From Cacajao melanocephalus (taxonomy: Eukaryota; Chordata; Mammalia; Primates; Pitheciidae): a DNA stretch of 64,000 nucleotides. The first letter of the stretch is position 1. Every line of letters starts with the position of its first letter. Below are positions 14,046 to 31,238 of this stretch, in pieces. The notes below the pieces were generated by a model. The model did not search any database, was not told the DNA's origin, and saw only the letters and a list, made by a program, of their open reading frames with translations. The stretch lies in contig CAUYLG010065692.1 of the NCBI GenBank assembly GCA_963573385.1, positions 26,338-90,337 on the forward strand, in the 5' to 3' direction. A program made the position numbers and the translations under genes.

Positions 14046-14524
14046 ATACACAATATTCCCTATTTTATTGGCAATATATTCTCAATGTTTTTCCATGTTA
14101 CTAAATATAAATTGAACCATGCATTTTAATGATTGCACACTATTCCTCTGGTGGTTTACAATGCTATTGTAGAACTGCCTCCCAGGTGATGTACATTCAG
14201 ATTGTTTTTATTGTATTTCATAATTTAAGGTAATTATTCTATGAATATATTTGAGCATGTGTAATTTCTAGTAAAATTTGTCTAATTCTTCAATAGCTAT
14301 GGTAGTTTGCCCTTCTTACTAATAGAAATATACATTATTCCTTGACTCTGCATATCAATATAATTATATTAATGCAAAAAAACCACTTATGGAGCACCTA
14401 CCATGTTACAGACACTCATCTAAGAGCTGCACATCCAACATAGAGTAAATGCACAAGAAGTCATAGACTAATAATTCTCATGAATTTTAGAACAAATGCT
14501 TTAAAAACTTTGCATTTACTTTGC

Positions 14525-14616
14525 TTGTGCAGCAAACCACCATAGCATGTGTATACCTACCTAACAATCCTGCATGATCTGCACAGGTATCTCAGAACTT
14601 AAAGTATAATAATAAA
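14525..14616 (+). mobile_element. Very short L1 3' terminus, sense
   Basis: Begins within the final ~95 bp of an L1PA/PB-type element (tgcagcaaaccaccatagca, catgatctgcacaggtatct) and ends in aacttaaagtataataat plus an A-rich tail. It is a severely 5'-truncated insertion. Confidence 0.82.
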
Positions 14617-14772
14617 AAAAAAAGATTTAAAACCAAACAAATAAAAATAAATAAAAATTTTAAGGGTATATCTTATTTAAAAAGAAAAAAAAAGTTTGCT
14701 TGATTATAGATACACAGTTCACTTCTCAGGGAATGTTAAGGAGTATTATCATTTTTAATGGAAATCTCTCAG

Positions 14773-14773
<1 letters not shown>

Positions 14774-14815
<42 letters not shown>

Positions 14816-14827
14816 TGTGTGTGTGTG
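14774..14827. repeat. (GT)n microsatellite
   Basis: About 26 GT units with one GTAT interruption near 14809. Confidence 0.97.
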
Positions 14828-18314
<3,487 letters not shown>

Positions 18315-18504
18315 TTGTTTTTATTTTTAACCAGCATGCATTTAGGCACTCACCAACTTCACACAAAATTAATTTCAAGTTGTTATAGTTTACATGGACA
18401 TAAAACTCTCAGAATTTGTTCAAAGAAACTGAAAGTATTTACTACTTAGAGAAAAATTACTGAGAAAATAGCCAGAGTTGAGGATAAAGAGTGGCAATAT
18501 TACC

Positions 18505-18640
18505 CAGCAAGAAGCAATACAGAATAGCAATTAAAAGATGGGGATTGGATTGAGGTCCCTCATGTCCTAATCCAGCATCTGTCCCTTGCCAACTGTATAA
18601 CTGACCTTAGGAAGATACTGAGGATGCTAGACCTGTTTCA
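18505..18640 (+). repeat. MIR SINE, sense, diverged
   Basis: Has the MIR layout: agcaattaaaagatggggat, a tccagcatctgtcccttgcc block, actgtataactgaccttagg and aagatactgaggatgc. Confidence 0.6.
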
Positions 18641-19181
18641 TGGTCTTGCTAAAGCAGAACACAATAAACTCAGTAAATCAGGTTCTTTGGCCTAAGAATT
18701 AATCTACCTAACAGGACGGAAGCATAAAGGAGGAAACCAAATCTTAGACTCAGCAATTTAGACAACTTAAATATCATGATTATATTCAGACTTAAAATAT
18801 AAATTTTATGTGATAGGAAATAAAAACAAAAAATGTGAGTCAAATAAACTTCTTGATGACTTTTTATTGTTTGTAAATATTTTACACAGTGTCTAATGTA
18901 TGATCTCAATGGCCGTCGACTCAGGAACTTTCATTCTTCAATGAGATTGAGTTTAGGTTTAAACATATTTCATACTTATTTAAATCACTTTAGCTTCAAA
19001 TTGCAGGAGTTTGCGTTATCATGTTTTAAAGGGGTCTGGAACTGTGAGCACATAAAGCAGAGACACAATTAGTCCAGTGCAGTTGGTACCAGTGAAGAAT
19101 GTTTTCCCAGAAAAGGTGACTGTTTCAAAAGCTCACAACGAGAAAGAAATTTACACATGTATGTGTTAATGTGTGTGTATG

Positions 19182-19206
19182 TGGGTAGGTAGGTAGGTAG
19201 GTAGGT
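19182..19206. repeat. (GTAG)n tetranucleotide repeat
   Basis: gtaggtaggtaggtaggtag, six units, next to a short GT-rich run. Confidence 0.93.
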
Positions 19207-19289
19207 CAGTAAGAAGGGGCTGGGCTCCTGGGCAGATGAACCCCATTTGGAAAGCAGTGGAGGCATTTGATTTTGGCTCATTCAGGGAA

Positions 19290-19740
19290 ACATAAGTGGT
19301 TTAATATGGCTGTAGGACTGGGGAAATAGGAGTGGTAAGAAAAGAGGTTGGAAAGGAAGGTAGAAGAAAAATTATGAAAAACTTTGTAAATAGTATTAAG
19401 CTTAAACATTAGTCATTGAAAAATTTTAGGAAGTTGAACGATAAGGTTAATGTTTTATGTCATAAAAATGACTTTGGTTGTAGTAGATACAAGCTACTGA
19501 AAAAAGCTAGAGTAAGGGCAAGTATCTGTGAAAAATCCAGTGGAGATTTATTGTAGTGTGGAAGACATAGCACCTCTGGACTTAGTCAAGCATATGAAAA
19601 GTTTACAGTGACATTCCTGTAGAAATGATGGGAATTTACTAACTGTTTGCTAGAATAATTAAGATCATTATCTGGTTTAACTATAGGGACAGACTCAGTG
19701 GGGTATCTATGAAGTTATGGTGAAGATTTTGCTTTGTCTT
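19290..19740 (-). repeat. L2, antisense
   Basis: The + strand follows the complement of the L2 body: gaaaaactttgtaaatagta, tgacttggttgtagtag-like and gggcaagtatctgtgaaaaa. Diverged. Confidence 0.55.
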
Positions 19741-22719
19741 TAACTCTCTCTGACTTATCATTTGTATCACTGACTTGGACATAAAAGCAAAACTGAATGT
19801 GACCTAAAGGCAGAAGGTAAAGAAACACATTTCACACAGCTTTGTAATATTAATAAATTGCCTCGATACATTAGATGTTGAATAAGTTAATAATAATAGT
19901 CGAGAGAATTACGCCCCAGGTGATTTTAGTTAGAAAATTAGACCAACAGTAAGTAGATGATATTAATTAGGGATACTTGTAAAAAAAGTAAAAGAAAAAT
20001 ATCACATCACAAACATAAACTTTTTAAACAATAAGCTTAAGATGAATGAGCAGTATGATACTGTACTGTTAAAAATCCCACTATTCATTTTATCTATATT
20101 ATCTTATGGAGCTGGCCACTCTGTCATAATTTGCTTTGCTTGGATACACTTGGAGTATAACATGGAGCTGTGAGTATACTGAGCTGTGATTAGGAATAAA
20201 AATGCTAGAAAAATGAAAAGATCAGAATAGCCATGTTGCAAACAGTTAAACAATATGAAAGTGTTAGGTTAGATAAAAGAAACGTAGTAGGAAGATGAAA
20301 TCTGTTTTCAAATTCTTGAAGATGATCATGTGAAAGTTGGGCTTAAATGTATCCCAAGAAGAAGAAATGATTAAAAACTTTAGGAAAACAGATGATGGAT
20401 TAATATATGGGACAACATTGTGCTGTAGCTCTCCAGAGAGTTGAGGAACTGCTTCAGATGATAAGTTTGTCATTCTTGGAGGCCAGAATATAGTAATAAA
20501 GGCAATCTAAGTATCTGAATGATGGGTAGAAGAGATGATTTCTTGATTGTGTCATTCTTAGACTCCTCCATCTTTTACACTCATAATAATAGTGCAATTT
20601 TAGTTCATAGTATATGTAAATATTTGGAGGTTAATTTTAATTTATTGGTCATTTTGAGAGACATGTTTAAAATATGCATTTAGAACAAAATGTCTATTGG
20701 GGTTTTATTTCTTCTTGTCCATTTCCTTTTCCCCCAAAATTTTTATTTTGAATTTTTAAATGTACAGAAATGTTCAAACAGTAGTATAATAAGCACTCAT
20801 ATATTCAGCACTTTGATTAAACAATTGGTAATATTTTTCCAGTTTTGTGTTTATGACACTTCTTTCATAACTACAGATTTGATCTTCTAAGTATCAGTAT
20901 ATTTTCTTATATAACTGCTATATCATTATTTTGCCTAAGGAGAAAAAATAATTCCCTAATGTAATTTAATATCCAGAGGATGTCATTTAATATCCAAAGG
21001 CCAATTTAATATTGTGCTTTGGCATTATATTATGTAAAAATTAAAGAAGCTTGATAATTTAATCCTTTGGATAATGATTTGTACAAAATTAAAATGGAGA
21101 GGCGACCTTTTGCAATTGTTTAGATAGGAAATAAGATTCGTATAACGATTGAGAAAATCGACGTATCTTTTGGGAAGATAACAGATGGTGTGTCATTTAG
21201 GACATTATTTTTTTATTAAATTAAAGTCTATGAAACACAGATTGTACCCACTTTAAGGTAAGACCTATTAGAAAAGTCTCAGAGGTTAATGTGACGTTGG
21301 TTGGTACATCCGTCATAGGTTTATGAGTCATGCACTCCTCAGTAGTAGTTAAAATTGATTTAAAAGAGAAAAGCATTGACTAGGCTTTAGCAATTGACTA
21401 ATAAATCTTTTATTTCAAGTATTGAGTAGTGATTTTTTTTGTGCGTCAGAGACTGTGATGGGAAAAGTTTCAGCACTGAGTGTTCTGTGTAAACTAGGGA
21501 TCCCTTGACATTTGGTTTCCTATTATCTACAAAACAGAGGGCAGTTATACCCATGGCAAATAAAGGTATTTTAGTTTCCTTTTTTTCTTCCTTTAGCAAG
21601 CCTTTTATAGTGATGAGAACTGTTAACTTTTAGTATAAGCTTGGAAAAAGAATTATGGGCATTTTATGGTTTGATATAGAGGTTATTTGAGATATGATGG
21701 CCCTTCCTCAATTAACAAACAAAACAACGATAAAGCTGTGAGAATGACTATGTTAGATAATTTTTTGAATCTGAAAAGTTCAAGATAAGTATGAGAAAGC
21801 AGTACATTTCGCTTGTGTTGTATGGAGAATAAGGAATTCGATGATAACTACATTGGAGTGTCTAGATTCTTGAAAATGTGAAACTGGGTGAATTTGAGTG
21901 TAAGTCTAGCGAAAGCACATAGTTATAGATTACTAACATGCTTCTTTAAGATCATACAGGTCTTATATGTTATTTATTATTCTGAGATATATTTGACCCA
22001 CCAAACATGATTTATGAACTCTTAGGAGAGCAATCCTTTCTTCATGGATCACATGCTTATGAAATGCTACATACAATCCTGACACTTCATAATACAAAGA
22101 ATAATTCCAGAAGCAAACAGTTTTTTAGAAGATCCCCAGTGCAAAATGGATATTGTTTTTGCAAGTCATAGGAAGGAAAAATGTCTTGTTTAAAATCATG
22201 TGAACAATTATCCTTTTGCAGGTTCATGAACAGGTGGAAAAAAAGGCTTTGCCATTTAATTTTATAATAGCAATTTTAAAATCAAAGGCATTCTTTTAAA
22301 ATTATAAAAACCAGCTTATTTCCTCCTCAGAGAATCAAATATATACAGCCTTATATTTCACTTCACAAAGAAAATATATAAGGTATATATGCAGTTGATT
22401 TCCTGCCCATCTCCACATCTACAGATTACAGATAATTGCTTCTTGCTGGAGTGAATAAGGTATCCTATTCCTCTACTTGCCATGCTGTGGATTTCATCCT
22501 CTCTTGCTCCTGAGACACCTGGCTCCATCACTAATCCCTTCTCTTTTCTACCTTTTAGCTTTCTCTTCCTATTGGTTCTTTCCCTCTGCATATAAATGTG
22601 TTGTCTTTCTCATTATAAATGAAACAAAGGCACAAACACCCTGAGATTTTATCTTCTCCTTTAACTGTCCTGTTTTCTGCTGTTCTCTAATATTCTAGCT
22701 GCATTTTGAAGAATAGTTT
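19741..22719. other. Intronic, no gene recognised
   Basis: AT-rich single-copy-looking DNA. A weak LINE-like patch lies at 20735-20890. Nothing else assignable. Confidence 0.5.
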
Positions 22720-23545
22720 ATTCATTTTTTAAAATAAGATTAACATATATTCATTATTAGCTATTTAAAATGTACAAATAAGCAAAAATCAGAAAATCAA
22801 AATTAAATGCCTATCATCTAAAATGAACCAGAGTTGATATTTTGTTTTGCATCAGGGCATATTGTAACTACTTGTAAAGCATTTTGTCAATCAAATATCT
22901 TCTATAGAATAATTTTAAATGGATAAATATGTAGTATTACATCAACCATAGTCTCTGTAAAAAGACTTTTACCATTATATACTTAGAAAGTTTCAAATCA
23001 TTGTGTTCTTAAAGAAATGAACATCCTTGCAGCTAATTCAGTGACATTTTCCTTAAAGTTGCATCCTGTAAGTAGAATTGGTATATTCAAGTGTGTGATA
23101 TTTTTAAAGCTTTATTAATTTAAAAACAGATTTCTATAAAGTTTGTGTCAATTTATTTTTCTATTCAACTGTGCTTTTTCTTCTCAATACATTTGATTCA
23201 TAAAGATTCTATCTCATTGTTTTAATTAACATTTCTCTTTTCCTATTTTTGGCCATTTTCTTACATTCACTGATTATTTGCATTTATTATTTATGAATAT
23301 TTTCTACTTATGTTTTTTTTGCCAATTTTTCTACTGGAGTTGCGTTTTTAGTAGCAGTTCTTTTATTTATTGAATATATTAATTATTTTATTTTTAAATA
23401 TATATACTTTCATATATTTTCATATTCTTTCTTTAGTTATATTTATGTTTGATGCATAGATGTTTTTCAAATATTGAAGCTACATTTAGTAATGTTATCT
23501 TTATTTTTACTGCTTATGTTATCAAACTTAGAAAATCATTAGCAC
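22720..23545 (-). mobile_element. Possible ancient LINE-1-class sequence, antisense
   Basis: AT-rich with L1-like phrases on the + strand (tctatctcattgttttaatt, followed by ggccattttcttacattc). Highly diverged. It may belong to the same old insertion as the next block, or be chance similarity. Confidence 0.35.
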
Positions 23546-23554
23546 TTTTATACA

Positions 23555-24710
23555 CTTGTTTTTTAAAGTAAAATTTTATTAAAGAATGATCTATGTAAAG
23601 TGCACACAATATGAGTGAAGTTCTAGTCATATGTATCCAAGCACTCAATGTAAATAACAGACCATCACTAGCATCCCAAAAGCACATCATTGCTCTCTTC
23701 TTACCACTATTCCCACCATAATCATTTTTTGAACTTTTTGAAAAATGAAATTATATAGCAATATTCTTTTGTGTTTGGCTTCTTTCAATCATTTGTTTGT
23801 GAGATTCAGCTTGGGTTGTTGCATGTAGTTCTTTATTAAGGCAAGTCTTCTTTGATGTTATGAATATTCTTGCATGTGTGTTTTGATGAACATATGTACA
23901 GATTTCTGTTTATCAAGATATTCCAGAGTGAAGTTTCTGTGTCACAGAATTTGTGTATTTTCAGTGGTAGAAGATTCAGACACTCAACTTTCAGTGTGGA
24001 TTGAGCCAATTTGTCTTTTTTATTTTAGCCATGCTGGTATATATAAAATTGTTTCAAATTGTGGTTTTTCATTTTCCAGAATGCCATGAAATTGAACACT
24101 TTTCATATGTACGTTGTCCATTTCAATTTATGTTTTGGGGAAACAAATTTTCTACCTATTTTTCTATTGGTTTGACTGCCATTTTCTTTTATTGTACACT
24201 TTTAAGAGATGAGTCTTTCTATCTGTCTCTCCCTCGCACACACACACATACACACATATATGTGAATCTATCTACTAAATGTGTATATATATGTGTGAAT
24301 CCACTAATTCTAATTATAGGATATATCGTTAAGGAAAATGACATATATACATATGTGTATGTGTGTATATATATATATGTGTGTGCATTTTTTCTTTTCA
24401 TTTGTTTATGATGCAAATATACACGTGTGTGTCTGTGTTGAGTGTGTATGTGTCTTTGATTGGGAAGTTCTTAATTTTAAGGAAGTCTAGTATGTCACAC
24501 TTTTACCTTTATGAGCATCACTTTTTGTTTTCTTTTAAAAAATATTTTCTTACCTAAGCTTTCTTTGAACAACTTTATTGTTTTAATGTCACATTTCAAT
24601 GTATGATTAAAATAATTTTTATATAATTATCTACTTGATCTAGAAACATTTATTGAAAATACAATCGTTTTTTATTAGAATGTAGCATTTTCACTTTAAT
24701 ATTAGTGTCT
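23555..24710 (-). mobile_element. Ancient LINE-1/HAL1-like, antisense, interrupted by a microsatellite
   Basis: The + strand carries the old-L1 series tttggcttctttcaatcatt, tttgtgagattcagcttggg, tatgtacagatttctgttt and, beyond a CA/TA microsatellite at 24232-24450, ttgggaagttcttaatttta. Open frames here are short AT-rich chance frames. Confidence 0.6.
24232..24450. repeat. Compound CA/TA/TG microsatellite cluster
   Basis: cacacacacacatacacaca at 24238, atatatgtgtg blocks near 24285 and 24350-24385, and acacgtgtgtgtctgtg at 24420. It interrupts the old LINE. Confidence 0.88.
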
Positions 24711-26254
24711 ATATAGATGGAAAACTGTTTATGGATTTTGTGTTTTATTCTACTTATCTGTTTTTCTCTATTAATTTTTTATCAGATACTATTTCACTAT
24801 TTGTTTAGTCTTTGTCCTAGAATTCAAAATGCATTCTTGTTCAAACAATTATGATTTACCTTTCTTCAAATACTGCTAAAACATTTTAATCTTTTAATTC
24901 TGTTTATGCATTTTTTTTGCTTTTTTTCATTATACTTACTGCGCACTTTAATTCTAAATATAAACTTCATCAGTCATTCCTGTTCTTTCTTTTTATAGTC
25001 CTAATTTATTGATATTCACCCATGTATTTGTATTTTCTCTTATACTTCACATATTTAAGCATTGTAGTGGCTTCCTCTGTGTTAAATAATCTGCCTATAT
25101 AATGTAATTTTGTATTTATTTTAGTGGAGGCTTGTTGGTGATAAATTCCTTTGATTTTGGTATTTTCATTGATATAGTCAAACATATTTGGCAAAACACA
25201 TTTGTATCTCTTCTCTATATATTTTGAAATGAAAACAAATATTAAAGAAGAGTGGATATTGTAGACATTTTACCTTTTTCCTGACTTTAATGGGAACTTC
25301 CTTCTCTTATATATAACATTTACTGTTCATTTGTGATTTTTCAACTTGATAAAGTGTCATTTTATTGTTTTCTAAAAAGTATTTTTAAGTAAAAATAGTT
25401 ATCAATTGCCTTTATACTATATACTATGATGATTATACTTTTCTCTTCTTGGAACAATTACTAACTTGGATGATAGTAAAACATTCCAAATTTTTAAATA
25501 GAATAAAAAAGGTTCTTTCTCCTCAACAGTTTGTCACATCAATCCAACTTTATTTGGAAACTAATTCTTTACTAGATTTTTTTTTTCATCTTCTTACACG
25601 TATCAAGGGCAATAAGCTATACAGAATTTCTCTCATTTCTTCAGTTAATATTGTGGAGTGGTTATATTTTGTCTTAAAATGTTGCATTATCTGGATATTT
25701 TTGTTTATTACATATAAAATTTTAAACTCTGGCTTTAGATTAATAAAAATTATTTATTTTTTAATTTAAGATAGAAAATGGGTTATCCTAAGGAATTAAA
25801 AAGATTTATTTAAACATTCAAACTGGTAATAAATATGTAAACTTAAAGTGGAATTTGAATTATTTATTTTAAAGATTGATAAAGAATAAGAAAGTTTTAA
25901 TTCACTGTTATCAAATATTGATTTGATATTATAATTGGGTAAAATATTGGCCCAATATTACTAGATATGATCTTTATTGCATACTTTTATCACATAGAAA
26001 CTACTATTTTGAACTGAAAAAAGTAGCAAATTCAATTTTTATTTTATTTGCTAATAAGAATCCACTTATGGCTTGCATTTCTATAATTGCCTCTTTATTC
26101 TTGATTAACTTTACAAGTACCTTACAGTTAGTTACTTTTCTGCTTCACATATAAGATCTTACATTTTAGTTACATCTTATTAAGTCATCTTATCACACAT
26201 TTTAGGAAGTTTTGTATATTTTGCCTGAATGGAATTTTGCAGAAAACTACTAGT
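24711..26254. other. Intronic, very AT-rich, no gene recognised
   Basis: May continue the old LINE at low similarity. The 106-codon frame at 25449-25769 is hydrophobic because of T-rich codons, with no other support. Confidence 0.45.
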
Positions 26255-26390
26255 TCGTAGTGGAATAGACAAGGGCTTTGAAGTCAGGCATGAGCAGATT
26301 CTACTAGTGGCTCTATCACTTAATAGCTATGTGACCTTTGACCAAAGGGGTAATTCCTGTAAAATAATACTATGTTGGATGGCTTTGAAG
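26255..26390 (+). repeat. MIR SINE, sense
   Basis: gggctttgaagtcaggcatg, ggctctatcacttaatagct and atgtgacctttgaccaaagg match the MIR core. Confidence 0.85.
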
Positions 26391-26399
26391 ATTCATTGT

Positions 26400-26600
26400 G
26401 ACCTCAAACACTTGTTGAGTGCTTACCCTGTGACAGCTACTCTTCTAAGTGTTTTGTACTTGCTAACATTTATTCTCTATACAATTCTCTGCAGTAGCCT
26501 CCCTTATCATTCTTTTTTCAGAGATGAGGCAGCTCAGACTGAGGTTTTAAGCAACTACCCAAAATTATACAGATAGCAACTGGCAAAGCCAGAATGTAAG
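26400..26600 (-). repeat. MIR SINE, antisense
   Basis: Directly follows the sense MIR. cttgttgagtgcttaccctg tgacagctac, ttcagagatgaggcagctca gac and ggcaaagccagaatgtaagc are the complement of MIR. The two old SINEs form a diverged inverted pair. Confidence 0.85.
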
Positions 26601-28249
26601 CCCAGTCTTGCTCCAAATAAATGTATAGTAAGAGTGAAGAGTAAAGAAGAATACCACTGTTCTTCTCCACATACACAGAAGGAATCTAGCTTGGTTCTTT
26701 ATACCCATTAGACAAATAATTATTATCCTTCATAAGTCACCAAAGATTTCAAATATATTGAGTGCTGTTCCACAAGTTGATTGTTTTAGTAACTATACCA
26801 TCAAATTGGTTAAAATCCAGAATCTTATTCTGGATTTCAAATATTTCAAACTTATATGATATCAAATAACATTTTTCTCTTCTTCCTGAATATAAATTTG
26901 CCTCACCCCTCTAGTCTCTTCTGAGTTCTAATTCTTCATAGGTAGAATAATTGTTACAACACTGTGACTTCTTACTAATTTATGATAGGTAGTTTGCTAA
27001 TAGTATAGTCACCTGATATACATGTGTCAAAATATCTTTGATGAGGTATGAATTGCTAGATGTGGAACAGGCTTATTCAAGAAAGTTTAATTTATGAATG
27101 ACTGTACTGGGTGTACATGGTGTGAAATTTGAAAGGAAGAAAAATAAATGTTCTGCATTTATAAAGTACTAGTTTCCTAAGGACAGAGGTTGGAGGGGTT
27201 TAGGGATCAGGTGTTCCACCTTTTATTTCTTTGTCCAAACCAATCATGATTCTTTTGGAGGCAAAGGTCTCAGGTCACTCCCAGCTAATGAGAGAGTAAT
27301 GATTGTAGAGAGAAGGAAAGCTGTGACAAGAGTGAGGGAACTGAAATGAGATAGAGCTGGTGGAAGGTCACAAATTGAAGGGACATATTTAAAAAATATG
27401 CTTCTACATTTTATGGCCAAAATTATATACTACAGTTTTATTCATTGATTAAAAGAGTTGGTTTGTTTTGGAGAGGCATCCTTCATAAGGGTCAAGTGTC
27501 TTCTTAAAAGGGACTTAGAATAAAATAACTAGCAAATTGCTCTCTCTTCTCCCAAGTAAGACACTGAAATTTGCAAATAATTTGGGCTTTTAACACAATA
27601 AGTGCCATAAAAATTGTGCCACCAGGCACGGTGGCTCACTCCTGTAATCCTAACAGTTTGGGAGGCCAAGGCAGGCAGATCTCTTGAGCCCAGGAGTTTG
27701 AGACTAGCCTGGCCAACATAGTGAAACCCCAGACTCTACAAAAAATGCAAAAATTAGCTGGGCAGGATGATGCATGCCTGTAGTCTCAACAACTTGGGAG
27801 TCTGAAGTCAGAGGATAACCTGAGCCCAAGGAGGTCAAGGCTGCAGTGGGCTGTGATAGTGCCTCTGCACTCCAGCCTAGGCAACTGAGTGGCTCTGTCT
27901 TAAAAAAAAAAAAAAAAAAAAAAAAAAGGGAAAAAGAATTTTGATTTCTGAATGGAGACAACATTTAATATAATTTTTTCAGTGCTTAATTGTATAGTAT
28001 ATATCAATGCAGAGGATTAATTATTCTGGAACTGTTTACAAATTTTGGGGGATAATTTTCAGTACTTAAGGCAAGACCTATATATACCTAGGGCCAGAAA
28101 TAAGTAATAACTAAAGAAAAAAATTCAAAATCATATTTGTATCATGTTAAATCTGGCAGCAAGACTAAGGCAATTTTACCAGTATAGCTGTGCCTACAAG
28201 AGAATATCCCAAAGTTCATAAAGCAAGCACAAACCCCATGTAATTAAAT
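26601..28249. other. Intronic sequence upstream of the exon, single-copy except one Alu
   Basis: Nothing gene-like outside the AluJ at 27619-27927. Confidence 0.55.
27619..27927 (+). mobile_element. AluJ-like element, sense, long A-tail
   Basis: Left monomer ggcacggtggctcactcctg to right monomer ctgcagtgggctgtgatagt, tail of about 26 A (27902-27927). AluJ character is suggested by the ttgagcccaggagtttgaga and tgagcccaaggaggtcaagg blocks. It lies about 500 bp upstream of the 168-bp exon. Confidence 0.95.
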
Positions 28250-28291
28250 CTCTCTCTCTCTTTGTCTCTCTCTCCCTCTCTCTCTTTCACA

Positions 28292-28335
<44 letters not shown>
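28250..28335. repeat. (CT)n-(CA)n compound microsatellite upstream of the GRIK2 exon
   Basis: 28250-28287 is CT-rich (tctctctctctttgtctctc), and 28288-28335 is an almost perfect CA run. It ends 92 nt before the coding exon at 28428. Confidence 0.96.
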
Positions 28336-28337
<2 letters not shown>

Positions 28338-28405
28338 TATGCATGCACATATATAAAATACAGAAAACTTCTGATATTTTTCTTTACCTTGTAAAAATTA
28401 CGTGA

Positions 28406-28601
<196 letters not shown>

Positions 28602-31205
28602 GATAGATTTTTAACATCTTTTTTTCTGGAATTTAAATTTCTAGGTATTCTTAAGATATTTCTAATTTTCAACATATAGTTAGTAAGTTGTTAGGAATAT
28701 TTGCATGCAAAGATTTATTTTCAAAATGCACATAAATTTAATCAGAGAAGATAAAGTGGTATAATTACCTATTGCAAAAATCTGTTTATAACATGAAATA
28801 CAATTACATCTGTGATAGTGAAATTTTTTTTCTATTGATCCTTCTGTCTTATTATTGATGCATTCCTATTTTCAAGAACCCACAAAAATTAAATATGTAT
28901 CAGTGGATTTTACCAAGTTTTACAATCCATTCTTACATCTTTATTTGTATTATCTGTCAATCCCACTATATTATTACTGTGATCTCAATTTATTGGCTAC
29001 CTTGAAAGATATGTGGTTCTAAGTGACCTCAAAATGCCAGTGTGATACTGAAACTTAATTGGAAAATTTTAAACAACCATTAGTTTCTGTATATTTCATG
29101 TTCATATTTTAACCAACTAATATTTCTTTTTGTAACTGAAAATAAATAGCTGACAGTGTAAAAACTGGATTATATAAGGAAATAATTAGAATACACTATG
29201 AATTTTATTTCTGTGTTTTAACTGTTTTAAATGTCAAAAATACAGAAAAAAATGTTTTAAAAAGAAAAATAATTTCGTGGAATAAAAATTTAACATTTAT
29301 ATATGCAGAAAGGCAATAGAGAAAACTGTTATTACAACATTTATTTTAACCAAACAGCATTCAGTAGTAAATGTGTTTAAGAGGTGTTTCTATAGTCTTA
29401 TGTTGGTGATCTTTTCTTATATGTGTAGATGATCTTATAGTAGGTGATCTTTCCTTTTGCATAGTTAGCATTTACATAGCAGGAATAAAATTTTATAATA
29501 AAATTTACTCTCAAAAGAGAAGGCTTACAAAATGTTTATTATAACATTATATTTTTAAACAATGTTTGCCTTTCTGTAATGCTAACATGGTTTTACTCTA
29601 GCTACCTTATATTGATGGAAATGTATATACAATTATTTATAATTCCAGGTTAGTGCAGTTTTTTCCAAGCTCATTAATATTAATGGTAGCTGACAAAGCA
29701 CAATATTTCTAAAGATAAAAGTATCCTTCTTTCCCCCCAGCAGCTAACTAGTGTTCGTCAAAGCCATATTCTGCATGCCTTTTGAATTCATTCAGATCTT
29801 TATGAATACAAATAAGTTTCCACATTTCAGAAACATGTCAGGTGATAAAAGGTTTTGAAGACTGAGAAAAAGGTTAAAGGTAACTGTGAAATATTACATT
29901 TGTCATCATAATTGCAAAATAAATCATTAACTCAAGACTATTACATTTGATTAGTGGCATAGTTCATGATTGTTTCCATTAGTAAGAAGCTCTGCCTCTA
30001 ATGAAAGCATTTTGATCAAAGAATATGGTATGTAAGTGCAATATAGATAAAATATTTCTAGATTTCTTAATGGTGATTTCAAATGATCAGCATGAAAAAA
30101 CACAGGTTCGAATGTTCTCACAACAGAGTACTATCTTGGGAATGCCCTAGCAAAATTATAAAGTGATAAAGTCATGTAGTTTGACCAAAATATTATAAGG
30201 AATTTACAAGCTTTGTTACCCAATAAAAACTTACTGGGAATCAAATCCATCAGTTCACTTTGGCTTGAAGCTAGGAAAAGCTCAAATAACTGTATAAGTA
30301 ACTTTCTTTGTGAATGTCATGGTTTGGATTTTATCTTCTGAAGCTCTTGTTTGTTGAGTTATTATTGCTTGGACGATACAGAAATACGTAAAAACAATAT
30401 AACAGAGAGAGCCAATATGGGTTTTTAGCTTTATCAAAAAATGTATATATTGATAACATTGTTAATGATTATTAAATAACTTAAATAATTAAGTTAGACA
30501 TTAAAACATTTAAATTATTTATCCAATGTAAAAAATAAGAAATGAAATGTTACATTTTGACATTTTATCCAATTTTTTTTCTGTTACAGTTTTAATAGGT
30601 AGTAATGTTCTACTCAATTAAATACTTTGATGTATTAGAGTTTGAATTATTATTTGAATCATACATTATTTTTAAGTAACTCTTCTGATAACTGAAAGCT
30701 CTAATCTTGCTTGAAACACACTTAGAGACATTCTAAATAACCTAAAAGAGTGGTTTTAGCTTTTCTTGGTTTGTGATTTGTCACAAACCTGGTGAAAGAT
30801 CATTTATCTTCATTATACAAGAATTAAAACCTTATGTTGAGAGAAAAATTCTAAAGTCTATCCAGCATTTATACTAATTTAGAATTTCCAATTATTATTT
30901 AAAAAGTAAGAATCCATGTACTGAAAAACAATTTATTTAGATTATATTGAATTTTTAAGAATGTTTAAACAAGTGTTTTTTTCTGACAATTTACTTAATT
31001 ATTAAATATTACCATGCTTAATTCACCTGTAATATTATATTTCATGCAGAAAACTAAGAGAAAATGACAAATTTTCTGAACACCTAATTTATACCTAAAG
31101 CTCAATTACAATCCTTCTCTGTCCTTCAAATATTTGCAGTGATGGGCTTACCATTGCCTCTTGAGGAAGACTATTTCATTTTTGAACATGTTTTACATTA
31201 GTTTT

Positions 31206-31238
31206 GTTTGTTTGTTTTTGGTTTTGGTTTTGGTTTTG
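31206..31238. repeat. GTTT/GGTTTT tract
   Basis: gtttgtttgtttttggtttt ggttttggttttg, leading into the T-run of the antisense Alu. Probably an expanded Alu tail. Confidence 0.85.

Noticed and set aside
24001..24411. 136-codon + strand frame, hydrophobic with HTHTHTHIYV repeats
   Set aside because: It is created by an AT-rich old LINE and a CA/TA microsatellite, with no protein family similarity.
31206..31238. GGTTTT units resembling a telomere-type repeat
   Set aside because: They run into the T-tail of an antisense Alu and are best explained as an expanded Alu tail; the unit is not the vertebrate telomere repeat.
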